Made by a program: the position numbers and the translations under genes
In this document: positions 12,912 through 25,479 of the stretch, piece after piece
How the letters are laid out: each line of letters opens with the position of its first letter
How positions within the stretch are numbered: the stretch's first letter is position 1
NCBI GenBank assembly: GCA_012295275.1
Contig: CM022671.1
Location: 28,200,322-28,264,321 of the forward strand
DNA: 64,000 nt
Direction of reading: 5' to 3'
Source: Chrysomallon squamiferum
Lineage: Eukaryota; Mollusca; Gastropoda; Neomphalida; Peltospiridae
Notes under the pieces: generated by a model
The model's database searches: none
What the model saw: the letters and a program-made list of their open reading frames with translations, nothing else
What the model was told of the DNA's origin: nothing

Positions 12912-15035
12912 TGTGGACACTAAAGATGACATCCAAGTTAGAATCGTTTCTCTGCCTTATTATATCTGTTTTTCACTTCTTTGTATTCACTTACCTTTTT
13001 GATATGTACATTTATTGATTTTAATAATGGAAAAATTTACATGAAGAATCGTCTGGAATATTTTGCATAAATGTGAAAAGGCTGTGTGGATATATGTTTT
13101 TCATTGTGCATATATTTTGTTTTTATTATTATTGTTATTTCATTGAGGATCTTTCTCTATTTTGAAAGTGTTAAAAATAGTACTTTGTTATTTTGAATAC
13201 ATTTTTACTGATAGTTCATAAGGCTACAAAATGGAATTAAATCTATAATGCTGTTTACAGAATAATGTAATTAGATCTGATTTTGTTACCTCGAAACTGT
13301 TCAGTCATGAAAAGGGAGTGATTAACACTATAATGGACATTTTTAATTCATTATTATAATGTAATTTCTCCTTTCCACTGTACAGTTCTTGAGTAACAGG
13401 AGAAATTTCTTGAAATTATCACTTGATTTGGTGCAAAAATTCATAAAGAATTTTAATGGATTAATAATCACAATTTATTACATTATTAATTTATGTTCTT
13501 ACATTAACTTAGTTGTTTCATTTTGTTAATAATTTGTGATATGTATATAAGCTGCCTCTATAGGAGTATAAACATTTGTAATAATCATGGTAATAAATGA
13601 CGAAGAAAAGTGTAGTATTCTTCTTTTTATGATTTCTTGTATTTATTATTCATTGATATAGAACAGTTCGTAAAAAATTTTGTTTTTAAAAATGTTGGCA
13701 CATGTTGATGGTATATGTATATGTGTATATATTATTATAATTTTTATATAATTTAACAAACCTTTCAAACCAAACTGATGTCGATACAAGTAATTTCTCT
13801 TACGGAAAAGTTACGAATAGCTTGAAATCAATTCTATATAAATTATTCATTATTCAAGATTATATTAACACAACAAGAGACATACAGAAGTAACATTTAT
13901 TTTTATAATCTGACCATACAGAGATAAAAGCTTGTATATTTTACTAATATTTTATTCACAGTATCATAGAAAATTAGTCTGATTATCTAATACCAGCGAT
14001 TAAATTATCTTTGCCTTACACCAAACAGTATTTAAAAATGCAAAGAAATAAATGGTAAGCGAAGGATTGCAGGCTTGAAGATGATTTTATATCCATGTTA
14101 AACAAGCAGAAAATGTTATAATCAACAATAAAAATAAATCACTGTACTGACACTTATTTGCACAAACGTACTTTCGAAACGATCATTTCGTTTTCGAGCG
14201 TTTTCAAAAGCGATAAGATCGTCCATATATGAATATTTTTATAATCTAAGAATAACTTATTTTTATTTTTTATTATTAAAGTAAAAATGTTGATGAACAA
14301 CAATTATGTGAAATAAATAAAATGTTTATTTTTTTTTTTTTTTTATTTTTTTTTTTTTTTAATTTATTTATTATTTATTTAATTATGTATTCTGTTTACT
14401 CTAGGGAATAAGTACATAAGGACAAACAAATGCAAATTTATATTCTGATCATTACCTACGAAACCATCCCTTACTTGAATATATCATAATCCCCCCTACT
14501 TTATGGATGCCTCTTATATTAAGTATAATCTACTACAACGTCAGAATTTACAAACAAACAAAAAATCACTTGATATTAAGTGAAAACCGATAAGCGGCTA
14601 ACGAATATGGCACGGTTAAAGGGTGAATAACAAAACATTTAAAAAAATAACATGTATTAGGCGTCTGTAATTGTTTTCTTTTATAATGAAATGAGAGATG
14701 AAACACGTCACCGTAATTTGATGGACTGCTCTGATTGGTTGTAGTAAAGAATATTTCTAGTCACCTTATCGTAGACGAGAAGGCACATACAATGGCCTTT
14801 GATAAACCAGTTGTGTATTCCAAGATGAAAAAGGAAGTATCTATAATAATCACAAGGAGGAATGATCTCGACGCGCAATAAATCACAGCAGCTGTTTCTT
14901 TTTCTTTTTCTTCCTCTTCTTCTTCTTCTTCTTCTTCTTCTTCTTCTTCTTCTTCTTCTTCTTCTTCTTCTTCTTCTTCTCTCTCTCTCTCTCTTATTAT
15001 TATTGTTATTATTATTTTATTTATTTATTTATTTT
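12912..15035. other. CPT2 3' UTR and convergent spacer to the ankyrin gene
   Basis: CPT2 probably ends at the AATAAA at 13592-13597, about 680 bases after its stop. The rest has no supported gene. It contains long T-runs (14328-14361) and the compound microsatellite next to the ankyrin gene stop codon. CPT2 (+) and the ankyrin gene (-) are tail-to-tail across this spacer. Confidence 0.6.
14911..15035. repeat. Compound microsatellite (CTT)n-(CT)n-(TTA)n-(TTTA)n
   Basis: About 68 bases of CTT repeats run into about eight CT units, then TTA and TTTA units. On the minus strand this starts directly after the ankyrin-gene stop codon. The 3' UTR of that gene would therefore open with (AAAT)n, which contains several AATAAA signals, followed by GA and GAA repeats. 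Confidence 0.9.
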
Positions 15036-16797
15036 TCACCACGCAGAGATGAGTGATCTTTGTCTCTGAGGTAACTGCCGTTGACTGGCGAGACGAAACT
15101 CGTGTTTTCTTTTTTCTGTTGATCGCTCGTTTTGATGTCCTATTTTCGAGTAAGAAGATCTAATACTGTAAATTTTTAATCTGGATTCCGGTCCTTTAAC
15201 TGCAATACCTGACTGTAATCTTGATGGTTCTTTTGATACCGAAGAAACATTTCTTGATCTGGTATTTGTGTAGATGGATGGCGTATCTGGCAAAGACAGC
15301 GAACAAGTTGAGACAGAAATGTTTTCAAGCTTGGGTTTGGTCACAAAACCTAGGTCTGAATAAGCTCGTGTGAATGTCGGACAAAGTTTTCTTTTTGTGT
15401 AAGCACTGGTAGTCATTCTAGCATAATGAGGTTCTGTTTTAGTTTTCCCTGGTTTTCTATCAACAGTTGTTTTTGACACTTGCTCGAGCTTTGTTGGCTT
15501 ATCTCGATTGTCCACGTGCCACATTGGACTTTCAGTAACGTAACTACCACACATCTGAACCTTTTTCCACAAAAGAGGTTTTTCGTTGTGTTCTCTTATT
15601 TGAGCATAATTTGTCTGTTTGTTGTGAACAGATCTCTTCAGACTGCTGAACGACTTTGTTGTACGGACGGGAATCTCCAACATTTTTTTTTCACGCGAAT
15701 GTTTGGAGGATGGCGTTGGGGTGCTTTTCAAAGACATCGTTCCGTACCCTTCATCCAAACCACGGAACAGAAATGCAGCAAATGCACTTCCACACGAGTA
15801 ATCCATATTGAACTGACTGGTTCCTCTAAAAAGGCGGCTGTCGCCTGCAGGAGAACTGGGAAATGATTGGTGTCCAGAATCGCACTCGTATGTTTCGTTG
15901 GGTGAAATAATCTTGGTGGAGTTGCCCTGAAACACATTCGAATGTCGCCGAGACTTTGGTTTCATTACCGATCCATCCACATCCTCTAAAAGGGACTTTG
16001 TGCTTTCTTTTGTCGTTCTGTCAAGCAACTCGTCTTCTGGTATTATTGAGAATTCTTCATCTGAAGATTCTTGGTCCACAGACTTGTCTGGTTCGGGTGT
16101 TGGAGGTTTTGGTCGGCGGTACCGAGGTATGCGTTCACGAGGCTTGATAAAACTGAACAAGTCATTGTTTTTGTAGTCTATAATTTCGACAATGTCCAGC
16201 ATATCCCTGTCATATGCCATCTGGCGACACGAATACTTCCTCAGTTCTATCAGGTGTCTTTGAGTTTCGTTTACAGTCTGAAATTAATTCCAAGAAATTT
16301 GATTGAATAGTTATATCATCATAGCACATATGTACAATTAATATTTTAGCGAACTAAATACATCAACTTAATTCTCTTGAACAAAAACAGCCTTTATTTA
16401 CTATAAATTAATTTAAACGCTGGTATATAATTTAAAGAATTCTATAACTGGTAGACTATTTAATTTGGTAAATATATGCTTATATAATGTTAAATAAAAG
16501 ATTTTTTAAATGTTTATTAAAAAGATAATAATAAAAAAGCTAAAATACTTACATTTAGTTTGGTAAATATATACTTATTTAATGTTAAATAAAAGAAATT
16601 TAAAATGTTTATAAAAAAATAAAATAAAATACTTACAATTAGAGTTGTTTCAAAATTATGATCGACACCATTGTCAAGAAGAAATTCAGCCATTTCTTGC
16701 TGATCAGCTCTGATGGCGGTCATCAACAGATTTTCATTATACTAAAACGAAAGGCGCAGATTTTAAATAAATACCATAGGTAAAATAAATGTGGATC

Positions 16798-16828
<31 letters not shown>

Positions 16829-17627
16829 GCATTAAAAAAACATTTAAAAATATATATCATTCAGATGGCATTAACATTCACAAATAAATTTAATAGTCTA
16901 TTTATTCAATACATTGTAATGACAATAAATAAATAAAATTCAATATATTCAATTTCTCAGAATGAACCCATTAAAGAAGAAATAAAATATGATATTATTT
17001 TTATTTTTATTATTTACTAGGTTTTTTTCTTCCATTTATCTTATGTGAATCGCAACCTAAATATTTTCTCTTACCAGAGTCATATTGATATCCGAATTAG
17101 GTTTGTCAAGAATGTCTTCAAGTAAATCTATATCTCCTGCTTTCACTGCATTGTACGCGGCCTATAGAATAAACAAGTATTAAAAGACTACATTACTGTT
17201 GTTGAAAAGACACGACCTGCAGGGTATTAGATGTACAATTTGGAAAACTGAAATTAATTACTGCTTTTTCCTTTCATTTATTTCTTCCTTTATTTATTAT
17301 TTTTTTCTTTATTTAACTGAATTATCGTTTGTTTTCTAATTTTTCATTACGTATGTTCAGTTCATGTTTTTTTGAAATTTTTTATTTTATAATTATGTTC
17401 AGTGATTAAAGGAAATGCTCTTTTTACCATCTTTTTTAAAAGATATTAATTATTTTTACGTCATTTACTTTCTGCCTTTTAAAATATTTGTTTTTCTCTC
17501 GATTATCAGGCTAATACGATAAAGTATGAAAACGAAATATTCCGAATATATATTTCCAGTTTTGCCAATAAACACATCTTATATTATTACATTTTATATT
17601 ATTTATTGTATTATATGTTATATTCGC

Positions 17628-17667
<40 letters not shown>

Positions 17668-19722
17668 AGCAACTACTACAATTAATAGTAGTAGTGGTAC
17701 TGATAGTAGTACTAGTAGTAGTATGGTAGCAGTACAAGTAACAGTTATCTCTGTTGTGGTAATTTTACAGTGTAACTGGATAGTAGTTGACATTTTATAT
17801 ATATTAAAAATAAAAATAACATTTAAACTGAAATTCTTCTACGTTCAAGAACAATCTGACTTTTTGCGTCTTTATAGTGCTTCAATGTTCTGTCTATTAT
17901 TCGCTTTGAATAAACTGAAACGTAGATCATAAAAAATAAATGACGTTTGTAGGAAACTTACGTGCATGTCCTCTTTGCTCATAACTGGTTGTGTGTCTTC
18001 TTCTTCTTCTTCTTCTTCTTCGTCGTCGTCGTCGTCGTTGTATTCACCACCCTCGTCCTCACTCACTTCATGGATCAGTACTAACGTCCCCTTCTTCACG
18101 AATGTCCTCTAGTTTGGGTTTATCTTCCTCGTCATCTTCTTGTTCTCTTTTATCTTCGGTTTCGGATGTCGCTTCGTCTGTCTGGAAATATATACGTCGT
18201 TAAATTGACTATTTTTCAGTCACTCTTTACCAAATATTACATATAACTGATAACGATATTTGTTCCTTCAATGTAATGTAATGTGGATCAGATTAAATCA
18301 GCAGATTTAATACCTGGAAACATATTCTTGTTGACCGCATGGTGCATATCATTACGCTGTTTTCACATTGCTTGGTCACTCAGACTAAATATTTGTAGAA
18401 AAAAAATCCACTCCTTGCCATTGATTCATTGTTAATTCTTGTTCATAATCTAGTGGTGATTTCAAAGCTGGAGAGTGTACTAATAATTTCCTAATAGACT
18501 TCAAGTAGAAAGATGCCACGATTTCAAAGTTTACAATTCGTACTGAATGAATATTCGAAATTCGAACCAGAAGTTGATCAGCTGTTTCTAGGTAAAGTTA
18601 CATAATGAATGGAAAACAGTTTTGAGAAAACATTAATTGGTTAAAATAATTATTTAAAATAATAATAATAAAATAAAAAAATAAATAAATAAAAAAAAAA
18701 AAATAAAAAAAAAATTAAATAATATTAAAACAAAATAAAAATAAAAATAAATTTTTAAAAAAATAAAGAAATCAAATTATTTAAAAAACACCAAACCATT
18801 AAAAAAAGAAAATTATGCTGTCAGAGATGTCAGTATTTGCATGTTAAATAAAAATTTTGAAAAGGAAAATAATAAAATAAAAAATGAAATAAACTTAGTA
18901 ACAAAAGCGACGAAACGAAATAAAAACAAAAAATAAAAAAATAAACGCCCCTAAAAAGTAAATAGCACATATCACTACCCATTAAACATTAGTTTCTGTT
19001 AACTGTACACAACAGCATTGTGTGACTTGTTTTATTTTACTTGTGATAAATTATTTCTTGAAGTGTCAAAGTAAGCCACGTTATCCTAGTTATCTGATAT
19101 TTGAAATATTCACCATACTTAAAATTAATACCTGGGTGTCATGAGAGGGGGAAAAGAAGAGGCCAATGTAGGCCTGTTTATATCTCATGATTTATATTAA
19201 AATAAATCGACACGCCATTGGTCAGACGAAATATTTTTTACCACAGTCTTTGCTCTCGATTGCTTTATTTTATCCAATACAAATAGCGTAATTGAACTAT
19301 TTCCCAATCTTGTCAATCTCTTATTTATAAAAAGACGGGAAGATATACAACACTTGGTCTGATTAGGACGCTAATTTTTTTCGGTCGGTCTGTCTACAAA
19401 AGACGCTATTTTGGGGGGGTTTGTCTGTCTGTCTATAAAAGATACCTTGTTGCTAATCTAGAAAGATCAACCTATTGCGAGAAGGTGGCGAATTTCAGTC
19501 CGGTCGTTTGCTGTCCTTAACCATATCTATTACGTGGTGTATCCGTAAGAATCTATCATGTCATGTATTGAGAAAATGTTTACCAGAATTAAAACAGAAA
19601 TGTCCGCTTTTCTCATTGTTATCACTCATAAATGTCTTTTTATGTGAATTACATGTGTCATGATAACAACCCCATCGGAAAAAAAAAAAATAAAATAAAA
19701 AAATATTAAAAAATATAAAAAA

Positions 19723-19765
<43 letters not shown>

Positions 19766-21019
19766 TAATAATAATAATAATAATAATAAACCCTTTCAAA
19801 AACAGCAACAATTTATTGTCATTTTCACTAATTCGTGTACGTAAATGTCAGTATATAAGACGTTTTTTTTTTCAATTCCAGATTATACGTGCCAGTATTT
19901 GTCCAGAATCTTTAAATGTCATTTGATATGAGCAGTGTGTCTACCCCAGAACTTTGGTTTTGACATTTTTTTTTTCAATTACGTTAGAAGAACAATTATA
20001 CTATTGCCATTATTTGTCCATTTTAATACAAATATATATATAATAAATTAAAATTAACATAATCTTGAAAAATATGCAGTCAAATCTGTCATCCACCTGT
20101 CTGTCAAGGCCACCTTGATGATTGCAATAATGTAATTTTGTTTTAAAACTGAATACAAAAACCAACTCTGACGCCACGTTTGGCTGGTCCCTTGAGTGGC
20201 CGCTATAGTCAGCTATTTCTCTATGCTATGTTGTCTGCTTTTGCTGTTGTTGGATATTTATATTTTGGAGAGTTGTTTGATATTATAAGGGAAAATACTA
20301 CATTTTAGCGACATAACTGCACGGGTATTAAAAAAACAAAACAATTATACATTAAAAAAAGCACTGCATTTAATACATTTACTGATTATCATATAGCCGC
20401 GTCCATGCAAAAGCTATAATTGTCCTGACATGTCTAGACTATGATAAATAACGTTAATTTATTTATTATTCTAATATCTACTATTTTATATGTTTCTGTT
20501 CCATGAGATTTCTTTATAAATTTCAGATTACGGTAACCCGCCCAATGGAAAAGGTTAATCTTTATGTCAGTTTTATGACAAATTAGTCCATGTTTATATT
20601 CATGAGAAACTTTGTAATAAACGAAATGTAGCGTTTTAATAATAACTACACAGTAACAGCTGTATCACACAGTACAATAACAATTCCCCTTTAAGAGCAT
20701 GACTATCAGAAATGATTATTTGTTGCTTACACCTTTAGATGACGTTTGTTAAGACCCTGGTTTATTCTTTATGAGAAATATGAATGGCTGAAAATCTAAT
20801 ATCGTTATTGTTGATCGGTACATATTTAAGTAAATTGTAAGTTTGATCATGTGGAAAAAAAACATTTTGATGTCACATTTCTTGTAATTAACTACCAAGC
20901 TAAATAATAAATTGAATCATTAAAATTGATTGTTTCGAATTCATGTTATTATCTGGTGATAATTATAGTAAAAGTAGTAGCAGCAACAACTACTACAGCA
21001 GAAGCAGCAGCAGCAGCAA

Positions 21020-21053
<34 letters not shown>

Positions 21054-23107
21054 TTGACACTTGGAGAAAATCTCAATGGAGATTGTGACATAAAAAGTTT
21101 TCAAACTGCCCTTAAGCTCTTAAGTCTGAAATATCATCAAGGATTATAAATGTATTCATACAAATCAGGTACCAAACTAATTTTGTTAATCAAATCGACC
21201 GATAAGCGGCTTATGTTTGTCTACTGAAGCAAATATAAAGTGTATTATACGTCGTTGCCCATAGAAAATTAATATATTGATAATATTACAATAGGTTATA
21301 TTCGTAAATAATTTTATCGTCGATCGAGGTATCTTTATTATGTATTGTGCCGCAGCTATTTCTCATGACTTCATCTGACCTAAGCTTTTTTTTTATATTT
21401 GACAAAAATCAGTATAGTTCTTTCGTAAGTTGGAAGAAAAACAACTGAATTTAATTTTGGAGATAAGATATTGTATGAGTGAAGCAAAATAGTTTGGGTT
21501 GTTCGATTCCAGCAACATCAGTGGCGTTAAACGTAGCTATATTTCCTATATTGTCGACTAAACCTAATAAGCTACGCAAACAAAAAAGCCATTGGTATGA
21601 GACTGTGATAATGTATGAGATGGCACTGTTTTGAACTATGTGAAATATGTTTTCTACCATGTGTTATACATAGTATTCAAATCAGTATTGATGACCTTTT
21701 TTTATACTAAATGTAAAAATACATATACAGATATACATACACATATAAACGTTTAAAAATGAAGTAAATTCGTCTATCTCCATGAATCATAAACAAAACA
21801 CTAAATATGAAATGGAAAATGTCACATTTTGTCAGATGAAAAACATAAAATTATTATGTCTCTCTTAAATTCTATAACCATATATCTAACGCTAAATATC
21901 TGCGGGTTTTGGGTGTGTTTTTTTTTATTATTATTATTCTTTTTTTTATTATATTAAGGCTGCTTGAAATATTATTTCGAAATTCCACATGATATCGAAG
22001 TAAAATACATTTATGAAGTGAAGCGGTTTTGACACAACAAAGTCGGTTGCTATAACACTAACAGTAAAAGTGAACAAATGACCCAGTGTGAGTGACAAAC
22101 CCTGACATCGACCAGTTCGACTGAAGAACTCTTAATTAATTCTTGTGACCCACATTATTAATGTTTTTACAATAAAGTCAACAAAAGCCAATCGGACATC
22201 AAATGAATCGAAGCGATTTCTCCTTTGATAACATATCGAATATCCTAAGAGCTTAAAGGTTTTGTCTTCGGTCGATTCCGTGTTCAGTTTAAGTAGACCT
22301 ATCTGATGAAAAGAGATTTTCTACTTTGTAGGTTGGAGATAAGATAAATGGCTGTATTACATTGTGAATTCGTACTGTAGTATTATTAATATATAAGTAG
22401 ACCTCAAAACATAGTTTGTATTATTGTAAACTATAAGGAAATGAGAAATATTTGTTGATATGTTACTAGATAGTGTTGAAGGGTAATTTGTATAGAATGC
22501 ACAGTTGTTTTGTTAAAATTATTCTGAACAACGCCAGATACTAGTCCTGTCAATTTTAAATTCAAATTAAAATGTCAGGTGACACGTGATCATTCACAAA
22601 TTTTTCTGAAGTTTTTTGTGGGGTTTTTTGAATTCATAATGAATCTCATTATATCATGAAAGTTATATTCTTCACAAATTACTCCATTTATTGAAATACT
22701 ATCTCCTTCCCAGTTTAGCTATGTCTATTACAAGCTAACAAAAAAATATTATGTGAATATGGACATTTTTCTTTTCATTTTAACGCAGGAGAGATATAAT
22801 TTTAGAAAACAATATTGAGGGTTACAAACAAACTAACAAAATAAAATAAAATAAAGTATTTGACATAAGCGTTGTGTATCAAAAATTAAAAAATAAGCAC
22901 ACGATAAATGCATCAAAAAGAAGATATTTCCTTAAGTTTCATTTGCGTTCATATAATGTTTACGTCTCGTAGACCTACCTTCATTGTGGTCGGAGGTATT
23001 TCACCGCTGCATTCAGTTTCCATTCGTTCCATGATTTCCAGACTTTGGGTTTTGGAGGCTGTGTCTGGCTCACACATTTCTTTCTCGTTATCCATCTGTA
23101 TATCCAT
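15036..23107 (-). CDS. Ankyrin-repeat protein gene with an apparent frameshift
   Basis: Five exons are read on the minus strand: 22979-23107, 17962-18181, 17075-17161, 16637-16741 and 15036-16277. The start at 23107 is the first ATG after an in-frame stop. Exon 1 (43 codons) and exon 2 encode an acidic N-terminus with five Asp and eight Glu in a row. Exons 3 and 4 encode ankyrin-like helices (AAYNAVKAGDIDLLEDIL; LLMTAIRADQQEMAEFLLDN). The 413-residue last exon continues with DMLDIVEIIDYKNNDLFSF and then a long Ser/Thr/Arg-rich, probably disordered tail. Every junction is phase 0, but exon 2 is 220 bases, not a multiple of three. Its first part stops at a TGA about 18071, while its second part is open in another frame. 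Removing one base would give about 593 residues. I do not recognise the family. It could act as a protein-binding scaffold, but no function can be assigned. It is either a sequencing error in a live gene or a broken allele. Confidence 0.72.
17631..17731. repeat. (TTA)n and degenerate (TAG)n microsatellite in ankyrin intron 2
   Basis: About 35 bases of TTA repeats are followed after 20 bases by interrupted AGT/TAG trinucleotides (about 17685-17731). Open frames here in several phases are low-complexity products of the repeat. Confidence 0.85.
18655..18960. repeat. A-rich low-complexity tract
   Basis: Roughly 300 bases consist largely of A with interspersed T, in AAAT and AAAAT-like units. It lies within the 4.8-kb first intron of the ankyrin gene. 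No coding signal is visible. Confidence 0.7.
19380..19590 (+). mobile_element. Decayed tRNA-type SINE, tail portion
   Basis: The stretch contains TATAAAAGATACCTTGTTGC, then TAATCTAGAAAG, GGTGGCGA and GTCCTTAACCATAT in order. I remember this order from the tail of a SINE widespread in molluscan genomes (ATAAAAGATCCCTTGCTGC, TAATCGAAAAG, GTGGCGA, GTCCTTAACCATAT). This copy is diverged and its tRNA-like head is not clear. It lies in intron 1 of the ankyrin gene, in the opposite orientation to that gene. The family match is from memory and needs a database search. Confidence 0.6.
19727..19789. repeat. (TAA)n microsatellite
   Basis: About 20 TAA/AAT units with one interruption, flanked on the left by A-rich sequence. 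It lies in ankyrin-gene intron 1. Confidence 0.9.
20970..21053. repeat. (AGC)n/(AGT)n trinucleotide tract
   Basis: Interrupted AGC, AAC and TAC triplets pass into about ten uninterrupted AGT units (21022-21053). The open frame across it is a serine-rich product of the repeat, not a gene. Confidence 0.85.
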
Positions 23108-23280
23108 TAGTTTATGGTCGAGTCCGGTTTAACAGCGAGGATGAATATAACTATTCCACTTCTTCATAATTACCGCAACACAATTAATGTGATGGGCTGG
23201 GCATCTTCACCACCTTAGTTCAAGATAGACATCATTCAGTTTCTGCAAAGTTGTATAAATGTATAGGGAATTACTGTTAT

Positions 23281-23395
23281 TGTCTTAAGATATCAGCTTT
23301 ATCACGCAAAGGCAAGATTACCGACTTGCAGCGAGACTCTGTGGAACTGCTTTCGACATTCGAACTGAACAAGATAAAACTGATATCTTAGGACA
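23281..23395. repeat. Foldback hairpin with 23-bp arms
   Basis: The arms at 23281-23303 (TGTCTTAAGATATCAGCTTT then ATC) and 23373-23395 are inverted complements with two mismatches, separated by a 69-base loop. It lies about 170 bases upstream of the ankyrin-gene start codon. It may be a tiny foldback transposon remnant, a structured 5' UTR or a chance palindrome. No target-site duplication is obvious. Confidence 0.75.
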
Positions 23396-24242
23396 AGTAG
23401 TCAGTTATTTCTTTTATCCTAAATAACAGAAAGATTAAATTAAATTAGCTGTTTCATTTCTCATCTCATCGCTGTTGACAGTTTTTGATTCATTCGTAGA
23501 CTGCGTTGTCGCCTATAAAGACCATATATCTAAATATAAATAAAAACCATTTATTTGTTATTTTTAAAAATGAAAACCGTTTTGAAACAAATGGCCTTTT
23601 AAGATCTAAACCAGCAGTTAAACACTAAAGAATTTACTCTCTCTATATATAGCAGTTTACTGAAGTAAATATAGTTCCGTCATAAAAAAAAAGTATATTT
23701 TTGGTCAGTGCCCGAAGATTGATCTAATCGTCATATTTTGCGAGTACCTATACTGATTGCAGGATAATGACATATCTAGTCACACATGCACATACACATA
23801 TACATATAACATATCTACACAATATAAATACACACATACTATTTAATATCTAATCTAAAAGTCGCAGCATTAACTTGAAATATACTTGTAAAAATATTTT
23901 TTAAAGAATGTCTTAAATGCACTAATATTACATACCACGTCTACAGACAAATAATTATAATTATTTAAAAATTTCATCTGAATCTGTATATAAATTAAAA
24001 CTTTGAAAATAAAGATTGTAGATACCTCTGATCGAACTGGATAAACATCCATATATAAATTTCACACTGCAAATAAGACACAGTATTTAGTATTCTCCGG
24101 TCTAACACTATTCATGATACACTATTATAATACCACGAGAAGTCAATCACCACAAGCGACATAAACACAGATTTAAATACGGCTCCCATTCAGACAGGAA
24201 AGCCTATCCAGATACAGCCGCCCGCAGTTCAGTGCACCGCAG

Positions 24243-24250
24243 TATAAAAA
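24243..24250 (+). promoter_or_regulatory. TATA-box candidate in a GC-richer patch
   Basis: TATAAAAA occurs inside a locally GC-richer stretch (24180-24320) that stands out from its AT-rich surroundings. An initiator-like TTCACT lies about 47 bases downstream. No coding exon follows in the window, so any transcript would be non-coding or remotely spliced. In such AT-rich DNA, chance occurrence is plausible. Confidence 0.25.
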
Positions 24251-25439
24251 CAGCGTTCGAACGCGTCCAAACACATTTACTCTGCCTCGTTCACTGTTGT
24301 TATCTTCCGCAGACGTAATGACGTTTTAAGTGTGATCGGCGTCTCCTTATTTCAGTGCATGGCAATAAATAAAATTAAAAAAAAAAAAATGTATTTGAAA
24401 GAAAATGTAAAAAATATATATATATAGGGCCTATATATATATATATATAATAAAAAATAAATGGCAGTTATGAATAACAATTATGACGATTAATGTTGTC
24501 ATAATGCAGAGATTATCTTGGCAAGCAATAACAATTAAATAAGAGAAACTCTGTTATTATTATTATTATTTAATAGTATTAATAGTATTATTATTGATTT
24601 ATTATTATTACATAATTTTAATACAGAAAATTATATTTGAAAATAAATTAAAAGGTCCCTCCTTTGATATGCATATATATTTTTTCTTCTTTTTTTTTTA
24701 CTTTCATCCTACCTCTTTGATTTTCTTGCCAGAATTAAAGATTTTAATTACAGTTTATTTCCAACTTAAAGTAATTTTACTACAGATTAACAGAATGATT
24801 TTTGGTGTCGTTTTTTTTTTTTTTTTTGCAATAGAAATAAACATATTCGTATTAAAAATCTGTATATATTTACAATCTGAATACCGTACCTTCATTTTTT
24901 GTCAAGTCATGCCAGTAGATATCTCGTGTGTTTCAGTCATTGTTTCATAATTGATATCGTTCGGCGATACACCTGTTAGAATAATCGTCTGCGTCTGTTT
25001 CGTGCCCTGTAGCAGAAATCTCCCTTCTGAGTGCAGTCGTCTGCTACTCGGGCGCGATACGGACACATGCACAAGTCAACAGCTTCACGCTGAAAATGAC
25101 TCAAAATTGATATTGATATCGGTTTTCTTTCAGCGAGATGATTTCTCTTATTGGAATCTAATATTTGAATCCGTTGTTGTCATAGCTCCAAATGCCTTAA
25201 CAAAAAACAACAACAAAAAAAATCATTCTTATTTCATTGCAATTGCAGTCACGATCGAAGATAGATGTATTGTATTAATTTGCATTTTCTATAGTGCTTA
25301 AAGGGCATAAATAACCCGTTAAAACTCACGTTACACTGCTTTCTGTGAAAATTATCGTTAGGCAATAATGCAGCTTAAAGTCGATATATCACAAATGAAT
25401 GGCCTACTCCAATGACTGACTGAAAAAAACTGAAATGTT

Positions 25440-25441
<2 letters not shown>

Positions 25442-25474
<33 letters not shown>
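25442..25474. repeat. (AC)n microsatellite
   Basis: About 16 uninterrupted AC units, followed by A/C-rich sequence (AACAACAACC and AAAACCC). Confidence 0.95.

Positions 25475-25479
<5 letters not shown>

Noticed and set aside
14862-15056. Poly-leucine open frame on the plus strand
   Set aside because: It is a translation of the (CTT)n-(CT)n microsatellite.
15480-16310. Several plus-strand open frames of 63-128 codons
   Set aside because: They are antisense shadows of the long last exon of the ankyrin gene.
14586-21211. The 14-base word ACCGATAAGCGGCT at 14586 and again at 21198
   Set aside because: The match does not extend on either side, and no third copy was noticed. Chance or a tiny repeat relic cannot be separated.
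25009-25047. Short inverted repeat GTAGCAGA...TCTGCTAC in a GC-richer patch
   Set aside because: An 8-bp stem is too short to support a structured element.
24594-25301. Two adjacent plus-strand open frames of 118 and 116 codons
   Set aside because: They are separated by a stop, are rich in low-complexity Phe/Ile/Lys/Asn, and have no splice pattern or recognisable domain.
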